In this document: positions 21,150 to 33,889 of the stretch, in pieces | How the letters are laid out: the number at the start of each line of letters is the position of its first letter | Numbering within the stretch: position 1 is the first letter of the stretch | Source of the DNA: Liolophura sinensis | Taxonomy: Eukaryota; Mollusca; Polyplacophora; Chitonida; Chitonidae | Direction of reading: 5' to 3' | Assembly (NCBI RefSeq): GCF_032854445.1 | Contig: NC_088301.1 | Location: forward strand, 18,965,808 to 19,029,807 | DNA length: 64,000 bases | The notes under the pieces: model-generated | What the model saw: only the letters and a program-made list of their open reading frames with translations | What the model was told of the DNA's origin: nothing | Databases searched by the model: none | Made by a program: the position numbers and the translations under genes

Positions 21150-21262
21150 CACCCTTACGCACTTCTGTTTCCTCTACTTGTAATACTGACCGTAATATTA
21201 AGTGAAAATTCTTAAGCATGGCGCTAAACACTAATAAAATACTATAAATAGATAAATAAATT
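21150..21262 (+). mobile_element. SINE family A, diverged 3' fragment
   Basis: CTGTTTCCTCTACTTGTAAT, ATATTAAGTGAAAATTCTTA, GGCGCTAAACACTAATAAAA and an AATAAATTAG-like tail. Old copy. Confidence 0.6.
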
Positions 21263-23589
21263 AGTACACCCGAATATCGGAACGGCGAAAGTAGCTGTAA
21301 TCCAGGACCTCTATATAACTTAGTCCCTAATTTGTTTTAGTCCGTGCAAAAAATCATCGCTTGTGATGAAGTCTGTATTAGTTTCAAATGAAATCAATGA
21401 TGTCGCTGTTTGGAGGTGGGAAATGTACAGAGGGCTAAGTACATGGAAGTCGGTGCTGATGTGAGATCCCATGTCAAAATACAGCGTGAGGAAATAATGC
21501 ATCAACGGTTCGATGTATGTAACACAAATAATGAGAGTGGACATTTGCGGAAGTATGGAGTTTTGGTGGTTATTTGTGTATACGCCAAAGCTCACATCAT
21601 CATTTGTGAGCATCGTCGTAAGGTTAGCATGCAATTCAAAACGTTCTGTACGAGAGCAAAAAATCTTTCGAAATAGTTTGGAAAAATTGATGTGACAAGT
21701 GAAGTGAGACTAGGTTTACCTCTCAAGCAGCATTGGAATCCTAGGAAAAACATCGCCCGATAAACGTTCCATTCCATCGTAATTGTTCCACTTCTTTAAC
21801 TTTCTACTTCCTTACTGTCGGCAGCAGGGTCGGATGACCACAGACGCTCAGAAAAAAAAGACAGCTCTTTCCTTCCCTGAGTTCTACAACACCCTCACTA
21901 AAGCGTTACTGCAACTAGTAAAAGCGTCACTACTGTACCCTATAGTATGTGTCACTCCTTTGTCAAGGAAAGGCGTAGATTGGCATACAAGCTGGAACCA
22001 TATTTATCAGAGAGTTTAAGCTTGTATCCGCCACAACCACTGAGATATTCCATCCATTCTCAAACATCGTCAGCTTTACCTCGCGCCAAGTTGTAAACAG
22101 TTGAGCTCCGTCTATAATAGAACAAAGGCCTCGTCACCCACGTGGCCGTGCGCCAAAGTTCCTGAAGTAACCGAGATCAAGTGTTTGTCGTATATAAAGA
22201 GTCTTAGTCCATCGCCCGAGTTTGTCTTCCGTCAAACATATACCTTCTTGTTCTGTCCAAAGCATGCTCTAACACACAAGTCATCTCTATCAGGCTAGCC
22301 TCTGCTACAAAACTTCCATACTGCCAAAGCTCAGCGCAAAACAAAGGCAAGAGTGGCTAGTGGGACTCTGAGTAGAGTACGAGTCATACACTGGGAACAT
22401 CGATACGGGTGTCTCGTTGTCTACAAAGTTCTGAATGCTGGGGGAACCGTTTCTCCCCCCGTGCCGCTGGCACCGTCCAGGATGCGTTTGGGATGCTCCA
22501 ATCACATAAAAGCCACTGGAAGATTAATTACATCATTTTCTCTGGCCCAAGAAGGTCGCTTCGGCTGAGGTATTGATTTTGTGCATTGTAAGTAATATTA
22601 ATGCTGTTTGCAGAGACCTCGAAAAACGGTTCCCCGCCGGCCATTTAGCCTGTCACGTCTAACAAGTTTACCGAACACAAATTTTCTTAAGGACTAATAG
22701 TTAACATTGATCTGAGCGGGACGGAGTACATTAGAACGATGACCCTCTCGACAAGCTGCGGTCAAACCCACAGCAGAAATCCTTCGTCGACCCCAATGTG
22801 CCCGCAAAGATAGAGTGTTGTATCTTATCTCGGGGGTTATTGGTGATGCCGACAACGAGCTTACTCTGACCTCGAGGCGCCTTTGAAGATAGATCCGTAA
22901 AACATTACCCTTGTCAAGCTGTTCCCAGTTTAGGAGTGGTCTAAAAAATTGCCCATCATGGAGAAATAAAATTGCCCACACATTTTTTGAGCAAAAATCT
23001 TTAGGAGAAAAGCAGTGATTTTTATGTCATCTCTTTACCCATTTCAGTATAACCTAATTTGGTCAGGAAATGAATTATGTGGATAAGATCAGTTTGCAGT
23101 CTCTAGAACTTGCTGGCGGAGAGGGAGAGAGAAACAGAGAGAGAGAGAGAAAGATTGCGTACTTTGTAAAGTAGCACATGTATTGATCATTATTACACTA
23201 TCTCCACAGTCTTTGCTATCCAGTCAGAGATTTCATAGGGCTTGTCAAAAAATGATCCATGGGCCTCAATTACTTAAGTTGAAGATAGTGACTAGCTGTA
23301 TGTGGGTAGCATTAATACATTACGCTTAGTGAATACGTACCAGATCGGCAACTGTCCTTCAAATCTCTCACAGCTACGTTTAATGTGATGTACACCAAAC
23401 TTAGACTTAAAGTCTTAAATCTTGTACCTTCTTGATTCTTGTTTAGGTGCTGAGGAAATCGGTTTTAGGGACCACATTCATGAGGCAATTGTTTAATGTG
23501 TGACCATTTGTTTTATGTGTGAACATTTGCCAATTTTCTCACTTTTTTCGCTGTTATGGTTTTACACTCTATAGTGTAAGTGTTTTAGT
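21263..23589. other. intergenic sequence without recognised genes
   Basis: Relatively complex sequence with patches of higher GC (22000-22600, 22620-22960) and a GA-rich run at 23116-23153. Open frames of up to 104 codons (21320-21634, minus) have no splice context or family match. The higher-complexity blocks could be regulatory, but nothing in the sequence proves it. Confidence 0.4.
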
Positions 23590-23606
23590 ATATTGTATAG
23601 CTCAAC

Positions 23607-23945
23607 AAACCAGGTATTCTGCTGGTGGACTGAGGATCACCGGGGCATGGGCCGTTTGCATTATATGCTAATGAACTTTAAATGTGATGACAACACAGCA
23701 CTATTCAGTAATTCTAGATCATCCAATAGATTTCAATTGATGTCATTTTTTACCTAATTCTGCGTCAGCTATGGCGTTAAGAAGCGTGAAATTTGCTACT
23801 ATTTTAGCATTTACATGAACAGTTAGATTAAGGCCTTAACTTAAGACGATATTTTACCGGTAATAAGTGTGACCGACCATATGTAAACTATCACACTGTC
23901 GTCGCTTCTCTGCTTTATTCTATATGCTGTAAGTCTTTTATTGCA
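23607..23945 (+). repeat. Dispersed repeat D, copy 1
   Basis: Shares AAACCAGGTATTCTGCTGG, TGTGATGACAACACAGCACT, CATTTACATGAACAGTTAGA and a downstream CACTGTC/CTGCTTTA block with 41331-41670. A shorter match to its middle is at 31360-31480. No coding capacity seen. Confidence 0.65.
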
Positions 23946-25731
23946 TCAGTTATGATTCATTTATACGACAAAAGTTAGCTTCATGACAGCTGAACGGAGT
24001 TCGTGGAGTAAACTACCTCGTCTCCAACAAGAAACTGACCATCGTTTGAAACATTTAACTCTGAAAACAGATTAATGACTATCCCGCACACTTAATGCGT
24101 GACTTAGTAGATCATTCATCAACAATCTAACTGTAAGATAACATGTTATCGTGAAGCAGAGTGCATTTGTGTAGAGTTGATTTTGCAAGGGAGGACTTTT
24201 AGTAAAATCTCGTGGCAGTAAAACGTTACTGGTCCGAGAAGCATATATGCGTGTATATATTCCATCCTATAGACCATTCTAGACCACAATGGAGTAAATT
24301 TCTCTGCAAAACCAAGAATTATGGCTCAGCTAGTAATACTATTTTAAATCCTCTAAATAGTTTAATAGTTGATAGATACAGAAAACAAACTACGCAGCTC
24401 ATGCGGCCGCTATTGCATGCATGGCAGGAATTCGATGGCGAATAATACCAGAGAGTATAGTAATTTACATTTGTGAGAATTCACCTGTGCATTAAAAAAA
24501 TATCCACATACATGAAACTCAAGATGGCCGTTTTTCCTAGAATTGATTTATATTTTGATATATCTCTGCTAAGATAGCACGAGAGATTTGGCGGTCCTAC
24601 AGTAATAAAACTGTCCACTCCATATTATGTAGGTAGTTGATCAATTTAATAATAATATAAAAACGGTTACCAATATTCAATTTTTCTTGCCCTAAACTAC
24701 ATGTTTGACATATTTACTGATTTTAATATGGTGTATTTCAAAGATCTACAACCACATTTCCACTATGCGTGGTGTATTAAGGAGAAATCTTCCTATTATT
24801 TCCAACGAAAAACTACTTTTCCTTCTGATGATAACAGGTCTGTGCATTGCTACATCTCACAGATTAACGACGCGCTGATGGAGGGCAAACGGGACGCGTT
24901 AGGACGGCTTACAGTCAGTTGCCTCAAACGGCAATTCCTCTTGTCTTGTCGTAGGAGAACGCTTAGTCTAAATAAGGTAATTAGTTTCTACAAGTAAACT
25001 AATTAGGGAGGCATTGACATTAATGAACTGTCATGAGATTGTACGGAGAACACTGAAAGACGAGGGTGTCCATCCTTGGCCATTTGTTTGATGTTGCCTC
25101 AAGGCATCCCATGTCCTCACCAATTACAAACGTCCCGTCTGAGACAAGCCGCGGTTGGGCTATCGGCGGATAAAATACTTCGTGATTACATGGAGGAAAA
25201 CAATACCACTGATTAGAACGTAAACCACTGTTCTGTGGACCGTTGGGGTTTGGCGGTTGGGGAGGGGGGCATAGCTGAAGAATTACAAACTTCACCTACA
25301 AATAACTAACTGACTAGATTTTTGTTTCCAATAAACTGAAGCAGTCTACAGATTCCTGCTTTGGGAAGGGCGATTCGGTTGTCATCTGCAATCAGATGCG
25401 TGTTTGTTCATTGCTTAGTCGTCGACTTTAACAATAATCTGGTCATTTAACGATGATGTTTCATTGTAGCTGCCTCACTTCGTGCCGAAGTCACCAGACG
25501 TTGCTGTATGAACGTCACATCAGGGACTTTATCTGGCAAATCACTGTGATGTTAAGCTACTCAAGACTAAAGGATAACGCCTTCATGCGGATTAATACAT
25601 TCTGAAACTGTTGTATGAAAACACACAGTATCAAATACTTTGTATCTAAATTCGTTTAGCTCGCAGCTAGAGACAGCATAATGGTTCATGTTTATTACAT
25701 CAACATATAGCTTTAGACCTGGAATTATATA
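23946..25731. other. intergenic sequence with one exon-like block
   Basis: Mostly AT-rich. The exception is 24837-24977, a GC-richer block bounded by ATAACAG on the left and AAATAAG followed by gtaatt on the right. It has one open frame (SVHCYISQINDALMEGKRD and onward) of 47 codons. I cannot match it to a family. It could be a conserved non-coding element or an isolated exon. Confidence 0.35.
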
Positions 25732-26000
25732 TATATATTTATTTATTTATTTATTTCATTGATGTTTTACGCCGCACTCAAGAATATTTCCGTTATACGA
25801 CAGCATTATGGCGGAAGGAAATCGGGCAGAGCCCGGGTGTACCCCACGACCATCTGCAGGTTGATGGCAGACCTTCCTATTTTCCTGTGGAGAGGAAGCC
25901 AGCATGAGCTGGACTTGAACTCATAGCGACAGTATTGGTAAGATGCATCTGGGTGATTGCACCGTGCTGGCGTGTTAACCCCTCGACCACGGAGGCCCAT
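25732..26000 (-). mobile_element. SINE family A, full length
   Basis: A reverse-strand copy with tail TATTTATTTATTTATTTCAT, middle GGGCAGAGCCCGGGTGTACC and head ending in CCTCGACCACGGAGGCCC. It sits 45 bases before a family C copy of opposite orientation. Confidence 0.92.
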
Positions 26001-26044
26001 CGATCGTCTTCCCTGTATTACTGAAAAGTGTTTACTGTTCATAA

Positions 26045-26300
26045 AGACAGGTGGCCTAATGGTTAGAGCGTCCGCCTCGAATTCGGGACACCTGGGGTCA
26101 AAAATGCCAAAGCCTTTAAACATAGTACTCGTTGCAGCCTAAGAGCTAAGAAGTTAAAGCAATGAGTGGTGGGCCCGGTGTCAATATAATGTAACTGGGG
26201 TGTCATGTATGTATGGTGTCTGCGGCATGATGCTTCAGTGGTGGCAGAACTTTGATGGCGTGGACTCGCCCTGACACAAGCAAAAAATGGTTAAGTAGGA
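26045..26300 (+). mobile_element. SINE family C, full length
   Basis: The head GGTGGCCTAATGGTTAGAGC (A box) and the B-box-like ACACCTGGGGTCAAAA are followed by TTGCAGCCTAAGAGCTAAGA, GGGCCCGGTGTCAATATAAT and GGCATGATGCTTCAGTGG. The clearest family C head in the window. Confidence 0.85.
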
Positions 26301-26420
26301 GGTAAAGTCCCCAACAAACATTTATATATACTGTTCACAAAAGCATCATATACTATTTATATATCATTTCCTCAATATTCCCTCGGAAACTTTTCGGTTT
26401 TGAGATATTTTGGAGCGATT

Positions 26421-26485
26421 GTCGACTGGGAACGTCCATTTGTGGCTTACGGGTAGTATGCAGATGCAGACCTCGACGTTTAGAT
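26421..26485 (-). repeat. Dispersed repeat G fragment
   Basis: The minus strand reads TCTAAACGTCGAGGTCTGCA, then GCCACAAATGGACGTTCCCA, related to 20080-20165 and 52757-52836. Confidence 0.5.
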
Positions 26486-26500
26486 TCTTCGATAAGGAAG

Positions 26501-29224
26501 CGACAGAGCGTTCCCGGGTGTGAAAGCATGGCACAGTTGCCAAGATGCGGAGGTGACCGTGCACCATTGCCGCAGTGCGATGGAGATCAGGTTCTGCGAG
26601 ATCAGGTGTGATTGGATGTTAAGAAAAATTATGAAAAAGGAAAACAGAGACATTCCTGAAAATAAATTGGCCGTCAATTACTGTTAGGTGTATCCATCAT
26701 TTTGACGGTATTATGTGTATTAAAGATTACTGGATTTTTTAGCCTATGCCTGACTCGTGTTCATATCTGCAATTGTCTGTACCAGATGAATTCCTTTTTT
26801 TTAACATGTTCATAAATCAGCGCACTGATAAATGACAAATTTAAGTTCAAACGAACTGCGAATAATTTTGGAAAATTACTTTCGATCAACAACAGATTCT
26901 ATAACGGTCTCAAATCAGACCACACGAGTTTACTCAGAAAACATTTTCGTGGAACGTACACTTTACTTTGAAGTGATTGCGCTTTTTTTACGTAAATGAA
27001 AAAAAGCAATTGGTGCTAGAGTTAATAATTCCGAAGTAAAGTGAATTGCACTGCACTCGATGAATTTGGTAATAAAACTGCCCGTCCCATATTAATTGGG
27101 CAGAGGCTGTGCGGTGTCATGCGCGATCGTGACCAAGTCCGGGTCGGGATCGTTACTGACTGTTTACTCGGCTTAGTCACAGGGCGTAATTGAGTAAATT
27201 ATCTGTGGACTTCACGTGAAAATTAAAAGCGCCGTAAAAATCACGCCGACTCCTGGGATCAATGGAGAGGATCCCGGGACTACGGGAAGCGTCCCCCACC
27301 GAGTCGTCTAGACCAAAGTTTGCCGGGGAAATCAGCCGACCCGATATCGCACTCAGGTCCGACAACAAGAATCAACTCAAAAAAAAAGATTCAATTAGTC
27401 GAGGTCATCTCATGCTCTGGCCAATCAGAGATGACTTCCTGAACCGGAAAGGGCAATTGACCAGTCACTCGGCCATCACTGCGCTGGTCTATAGCAATGA
27501 CCGTGGTCAGCAGCGGAATATAGTCTCATCTGAACCCGTCAGTGACCTAGTACATGTAGCTCAAACCGCAATTTTAGGTTCGCTCGGACCACTAAAACCT
27601 CTATAATTTATGGGGAGCCATTCATGTCGTGTCACAGGCCGTCGTATAGTTGACAGATACCATTATAATCATTTAAAATCTACATTTTTTAAATTTACAT
27701 CAAAACTTTTTTGAAATACTTACTATGCGCAGCGATGAATTCTCCCGAGAAAAGTATTTCTGCAGAAGTATATCAGTATCAATGGAAAGTGCTAATTTTA
27801 TGTTAACTTAGTTTTCTCTCAACATTTTAAGAAGTTAAACGTTTGAATTATATACCATAATTTCTACACCGTTAATTTTCAGGATCTCACAACACTGAAC
27901 AGTACACGAATCGACAAATTTTTCCAACTACAAATCACTGTCATGAAGTTATTTCACGCTGTTTACGTTTGGTGACACCGGAAATAGAAAGCTTCGTCTG
28001 TTTTTCTCAGACTAAGCATGGTTTTGACAGAGCCAAGCTGTTTGACGTTGAAAAACTACGGCAAGTATCCGCCATGTATAACGTTGGCAAACACTATGAG
28101 CTTTTTAACCACGCGTCGTCTGTTGATTAAATCGATTTGGTTAGAGGCTCATGAAAAGGGCTTCCACCGGGCCGTGTTATCTCAAGCCACCTCGACTGCT
28201 GTCATAGATCAATTACTAGTGAAGTCAAAGCCACTTGCACAGAAGGGCTACCCTTCATGTACAAAACACCGTACCTGAGTGTTTGTATTGCCAAGTGCTT
28301 AGCAAACGTTTACAAGATCTAGTGACGCCACGATCAAAAGGTACATTCTATCGTGAACGGCTTAAGAAAAACTTTAAATGAGGTAACAATACGTCTCCAA
28401 TTTTTTGTCATACAGCTTTTTGCTCACAAAATTTTAGGTGATGGCACTGTTAAGTTTAATCCATGTTTTATACTTTCATACAGTTCCTTAAATTCTTATA
28501 TACGTTTGTGTTTTTAGGGTATAAGTTTAACAACGGCTTGTCAGTCTTTAAAAAACTTAAGTATGGAAGTACGATTTTGCCTTTCGTTATATTATTTCAG
28601 AATTCCTTTAAGAGCAAAGTCATTACACGAATACAAATTGGAATAGTGTAAATATTAATTTGGTTGCTGAATTCATGAGGTACACCGTTGATTTCAACAT
28701 TTTTTCAGTCATTCCATCACGGTATCTTTTTGTTACATATTAGTCCCATTCCCGACATAATTATACCACACGGTACTTTACTTGAAAATCATGTCGAAAA
28801 AAGTCAAACACTGCTCCCAATCCAGTCACTGTATACTGACTGTAAATACTGTGTCTCCTTGTGCTGAGTGTCAGTCCAGGAGACACAACTGCAATAGAAT
28901 TAGCTATTTATGACCGAGAAAGCAAATCTATCCAGGTGTTGAAACAATCAAACGATTTTCCGACCATCGCACTTTAATAAAAAATAAGCGTAAAGTGAGC
29001 CTCTATATAAGAGGAGAGAGAAAAATGAATCTTGGTTAAACGGGATTTTTTGGGCATGTAAAAGAACCTAATACTGATACACGTGGTTTAGTACAATCCT
29101 TGAGAGAGGGAATTTGTGCATTTCCCGCGCCGAGTGCTCGTGGGACTTGGTGAAAACATGCTGTTGACAAAGTTGGTGTGACCGTTTGCGCAGTCACCAA
29201 AGGGGCCATGTATAGGTGACACGT
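26501..29224. other. intergenic sequence without recognised genes
   Basis: AT-rich, with a GC- and CpG-rich patch at about 27075-27360 (GTCATGCGCGATCGTGACC, GGATCCCGGGACTACGGG). A 114-codon plus frame at 27262-27606 overlaps the patch but has no family match, signal peptide or splice evidence, so I do not call it a gene. Confidence 0.4.
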
Positions 29225-29369
29225 GTTAAAGTTCGTCATTACTTTGCCAGTTGTCAGTGGTTTACCTGGTCCAAGCACATTTCCTCCACCCATCAAATTA
29301 ACTACCATTATATGTGAAAAGTTCTTCAGTATTATAGTCTTAAACAACAATCAAATGAATAAATGAAAT
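29225..29369 (+). mobile_element. SINE family A, degenerate 3' fragment
   Basis: CATTTCCTCCACCCATCAAA, TATATGTGAAAAGTTCTTCA and CAATCAAATGAATAAATGAA retain the order of the family A tail, with many substitutions. Confidence 0.5.
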
Positions 29370-32300
29370 ATAAGGTGAGGTAAATTGTAAATCTGGTTGT
29401 TGTCACATAAAAGCTTTAGCCAGAAGCAGAATTGTTAGGGCTTTTTTTGAAAGGCCTGTCCGAAGCGTGCGCAATTTTGGACAGCAGATTTAGATGTTAG
29501 TTTTTTCCTTGTTACCACAACTTTACGGACACGTAATCTGATCAGAGTCAAGGAGACTGTATCTGCTTGCTCGATGTTACTGGTAACAAATATAACTTGT
29601 TCTCCATACCCTCTTCTCTACAAACTATATACATATTCAGGACTCTTTCTATCTGCATACACATACAGCAATCTCTCCATGCTGCGTGCTTCTGAGAAAT
29701 GAGGTGGCTTTATGAAAAAACAAATGAAAGACCTGAGTTTATACCAACCCCAGGATAGTTGAAATTTCAGTTAATTGTGTGCCATTATTCATATCATCAG
29801 TCATTTATGTTTAACGTCAGTGGTTGGCAAAAGTAGACGACAAAAGCCACATGCTATGATGTTATTCAGAATTAACGGCTTGAGTGATATATATGCTTAC
29901 ATAATATGACGTTCTACTAGGTCAGACGAATTAAAAGACTTTGATGCCATAAATCAGCAATGACACAGAAGCAAGGGTCGGTGGAGGTGGAAGTTCGTGG
30001 AACTTTGTGGGAACGTTTTGGTCAGCGAAGGGAGAATCTGGTGATGAAAAGCTGGGCGACGTGCCAGAGACGGTGAGACTTTCCCCGGCCAAGAAAACGA
30101 GCCTTGCCATATTTCAGCACACAACTTGTGTTTGGTCAATCGATCCATATGAGGCATCTCTTGAAAAGGCGTCAAACATGCGATGTTATCCCACATAGCA
30201 GTGATTTGCAGTGTTAAATCAATTACAACCACTACCCAAGAAAGATGGTAAAAGGAAGAGACTTCGCAGTAGAAATCTCATTCATTATGTGTTTCTTTTC
30301 ACAAAAACCCTTTGACCTCTGCGCGCGCTTGAAAGAAACCCTCTCAGTCGACCAACGGCGTAGTAATTATCCAGTCGGTCGTGGGACTCTAGCGCGTTCT
30401 ACTGGAGAAAAACATTAATAAGAAGCAATCGGGGGCAGGGCTTATCTTCGGACATGGCGCCATTCAGCTACAAGACAATCAAGCTCTAATCTTCTCTACT
30501 ACACATACAACATTGTCCCAATCAGAGAAAAAAGCTTTGATCTTTTCATCCCATGCAGCTCGATTTTGCAGCAACTTGTCAAAAAGAGAGAGGAAATGTT
30601 GTAATGCGGATTTACTCGAGCTGATAAAATGTGCAAACCTTGCACCATCTTTTACTGGCGGCAAGCAAGACAGTAACGCTTCCAGAAAAGCAACCTTGGC
30701 CTTTGGGATGAAAAGCCCTAAAAAATCCCATTAAAGAAATTTTAATCGTTTCTGCAATGAAAATTACGGTATTTGTTATAAGCGTTCGGAGCATGGAGCT
30801 AACTACTAGAGTCATGGTTTTTTTATTGTTATTTGAGGGGGTTTTTTTTTCGTTTTTTCTGTTTTTTTTTCTTTTTGCTTTTTTGCGTCTGGATAATACA
30901 GAAGTCTTGGAAGGTCATAGTCCGGGTATAGACCTTTAGAAGAGTAGCAGTGATCTCGCCAGAGATAAACTAACCACATTAGGAGCATTGTGTGCATTTG
31001 TATACACAGCTAAATTAATGACATCTCGGTTCACTGAAGCGTACTGTCATAACTTGTTTTACTCAAATTATGAATCACCAAGAGGGTCACCTCAACCTAA
31101 GCAGCATCTGCATGGGACAAATTTGTTCGTGAAATTTTAGACAAGTAAACAAATATCTCAAAATATCGACATAGAAAACAACATGGACATAGAAATACGG
31201 CAAGCAACGGTACACACCAATTGTTCCGGTTTCTCTCTTTAATTGGAACATTAATTGATTAATTAATTGGGATTATTTGTATTTATGGGCTGAGCAGAAC
31301 GGGTTATTTGCAGTTTGTATATCAATATTAATAATGACTTCAGTGTAACACCATGTACCTGTTCTCGTTTAAAACGAGTGACCTGCTTAGGTTCATGCTC
31401 GTATGGGGCAAATTCCATGATTCTATATAAAATCGTGTAATTTGCAACTCTTTAATCATTTACATAAACAGTTAGAATAAAAAAAAAACTATAACTGAGG
31501 TGAATTGACAAGATGAATTAAATTAATATTCCAAATCGTGTAACATGCTAACTCATACATGTGGGTTGTAATCATTCAAAAACATGTATCTCATCTACGC
31601 TTTGATTACAACTCTTCATACATCCGGCGTAACGACCATATTCAACACAGTGCATTTAAAACCGATATTTTAACCTGAAGAAAACAGAATGAATTGGAGG
31701 AATAGATATGGTAGTGAATATTGACTTCCTAAATTTTGATCCAAAATGGTTGGGTAGCCGAGGCAATGTGGGCTGATTTCTCTATAAATGACTTTTATAC
31801 ATGTACATTGCATATCTGTGTGATTTCAGATAAGAAAATTTTAAGTACAATATTAACTTTTGTCTGGATTAATATCTCATTGGTTCTGACAAGATTTGTA
31901 TTAAGATTTAAGCTTAACTTTTATTGTACTTTTGAAATGCAGGCCTACAGGTCGTGATTTGCCTTGATCAAAGTGGTCCATTTTAATATGCCGTCAAGAT
32001 GCCGTCTGTTACTCGCGAGATCACCGGTGCACTCGTTCACCTTGATGACTTTGGACGATAGGGCTTTGACCTCATAAAATCGACCAACGGCCAGTGCAAG
32101 ATATTTTGCAAAAAAAATAAAAGTGAAATGCAATTCTCCGTCAGCTATAAAATATAAAAGATTGCAATGCTATCTCATAAATTCAGAGGTCTATTTATAT
32201 CCATATTTTACTGTACGAATGTTGGCCCACAGGTGTTGTGCTTAATAGTGCTGCTTTCAACGAATTCAATAAGAGCGTTGAACTGTTATGCAAATGTAAA

Positions 32301-33064
32301 GCAATGTGTGTCAAAACGATGCTCTAACTTTGATACTTCAGTTAAAAGAAGTTTGAGTAGCTATACCTCGAAACTGACATTCGTATACCAGCCGTCAACC
32401 AATATGGACGTTCCGGATCAATAATCGCCGAGGCCAATTCATTTAACGACGCGCAATTCCCAAAAAGGCACAAAGGTTAAAGGCACAGAAATCACTAAAA
32501 TGAGGTGTATATTTGAGTTGAAAAACAATTAAAAACTGTCCGGGAAAATAGTTGGATTTATTTTTTTTTATAATTTGTTCAGTCTAGCAAAGCGCATTTC
32601 AAAATGTTATTCTATGGTGGCCTGATCACAATGGGACCAGTGACGTCACATAAGGTTTTTGCTACTAAACACACATTAGATTACAGCACTTCATTATTCA
32701 AAATACATAAACATATAGATCTTTGAATGTATTCGCCCATTTGACCTTACAACAAAATATTTCGGGCAAAAAGAATGGATGTGATACCCTCTGGATCACA
32801 ACAGACCACCGTTGAATATGATGTTCTAACACCTTTTTACTCTCTTAGAAAAATTGTGAAGAAATAAATCCAAATATTTCCATAGCCAGTAATGGCCTTT
32901 TGTATGAATTATACTTCATCTTAGCGTTGTCTTTGCCTTTAAAACAAACCACCAAAGAAATAAGAAAGCATGCAAAGTACGAAATTCGGACGGAATCACG
33001 CAAGAGAAGCAGTCAACGGTTTTCGATGATGTTGGTAAACCTTGGATGAATGTCACTGAATAAC
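29370..33064. other. intergenic sequence without recognised genes
   Basis: Ordinary AT-rich sequence with denser GC at 29950-30200 and 30290-30740, a T-rich run at 30839-30885, a repeat D remnant at 31360-31480 and a repeat G block at 32365-32421. Open frames here are under 95 codons and unsupported. Confidence 0.4.
32365..32421 (+). repeat. Dispersed repeat G fragment
   Basis: ACCTCGAAACTGACATTCGT, ATACCAGCCGTCAACCAATA and TGGACGTTCCGG match the 20080-20165 copy closely. Confidence 0.6.
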
Positions 33065-33889
33065 ACTGTGCTGTGTTATATTGGAGATGTAGCCATTGAC
33101 ATGAAGGCCACTCCCAGTATCAAACGGGGAATCTGTAGCACTGTGCTGTGTTATACTGGAGATGTAGCCATTGACATGAAGGCCACTCCCAGTATCAAAC
33201 GGGGAATCTGTAGCACTGTGCTGTGTTGTACTGGAGATGTAGCCATTGACATGAAGGCCACTCCCAGTATCAAACGGGGAATCTGTAGCACTGTGCTGTG
33301 TTATACTGGAGATGTAACCATTGACATGAAGGCCACTCCCAGTATCAAACGGGGAATCTGTAGCACTGTGCTGTGTTATACTGGAGATGTAGCCATTGAC
33401 ATGAAGGCCACTCCCAGTATCAAACGAGGAATCTGTAGCACTGTGCTGTGTTGTACTGGAGATGTAGCCATTGACATGAAGGCCACTCCCAGTATCAAAC
33501 GGGGAATCTGTAGCACTGTGCTGTGTTGTACTGGAGATGTAGCCATTGACATGAAGGCCACTCCCAGTATCAAACGGGGAATCTGTAGCACTGTGCTGTG
33601 TTGTACTGGAGATGTAGCCATTGACATGAAGGCCACTCCCAGTATCAAACGGGGAATCTGTAGCACTGTGCTGTGTTATACTGGAGATGTAGCCAATGAC
33701 ATGAAGGCCACTCCCAGTATCAAACGGGAAATCAGTAGCACTGTGCTGTGTTATACTGGAGATGTAGCCATTGGCATGAAGGCTACTCCCAGTATCAAAC
33801 GGGGAATCTGTAGCACTGTGCTGTGTTATACTGGAGATGTAGCCACTGGCATGAAAGCCACCCCCAGTATCAAACGGGGAATCTGTAGC
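33065..33889. repeat. Minisatellite, 75-bp unit, 11 copies
   Basis: The unit begins ACTGTGCTGTGTTATACTGG and continues AGATGTAGCCATTGACATGA, AGGCCACTCCCAGTATCAAA and CGGGGAATCTGTAGC. Eleven exact-length copies start every 75 bases from 33065 to 33815, with only a few substitutions per copy. Because 75 is divisible by three, frames without stops run through the whole array: 303 codons on plus (33050-33961), 279 on minus (33053-33892) and a second minus frame of 96. These have no signal peptide, splice context or family match, so I treat the array as a young non-coding tandem repeat. Confidence 0.95.

Noticed and set aside
21320..21634. 104-codon minus frame
   Set aside because: No splice sites of the right phase on either side and no family match.
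27262..27606. 114-codon plus frame
   Set aside because: No family match, signal peptide or splice evidence. Kept only as a composition anomaly.
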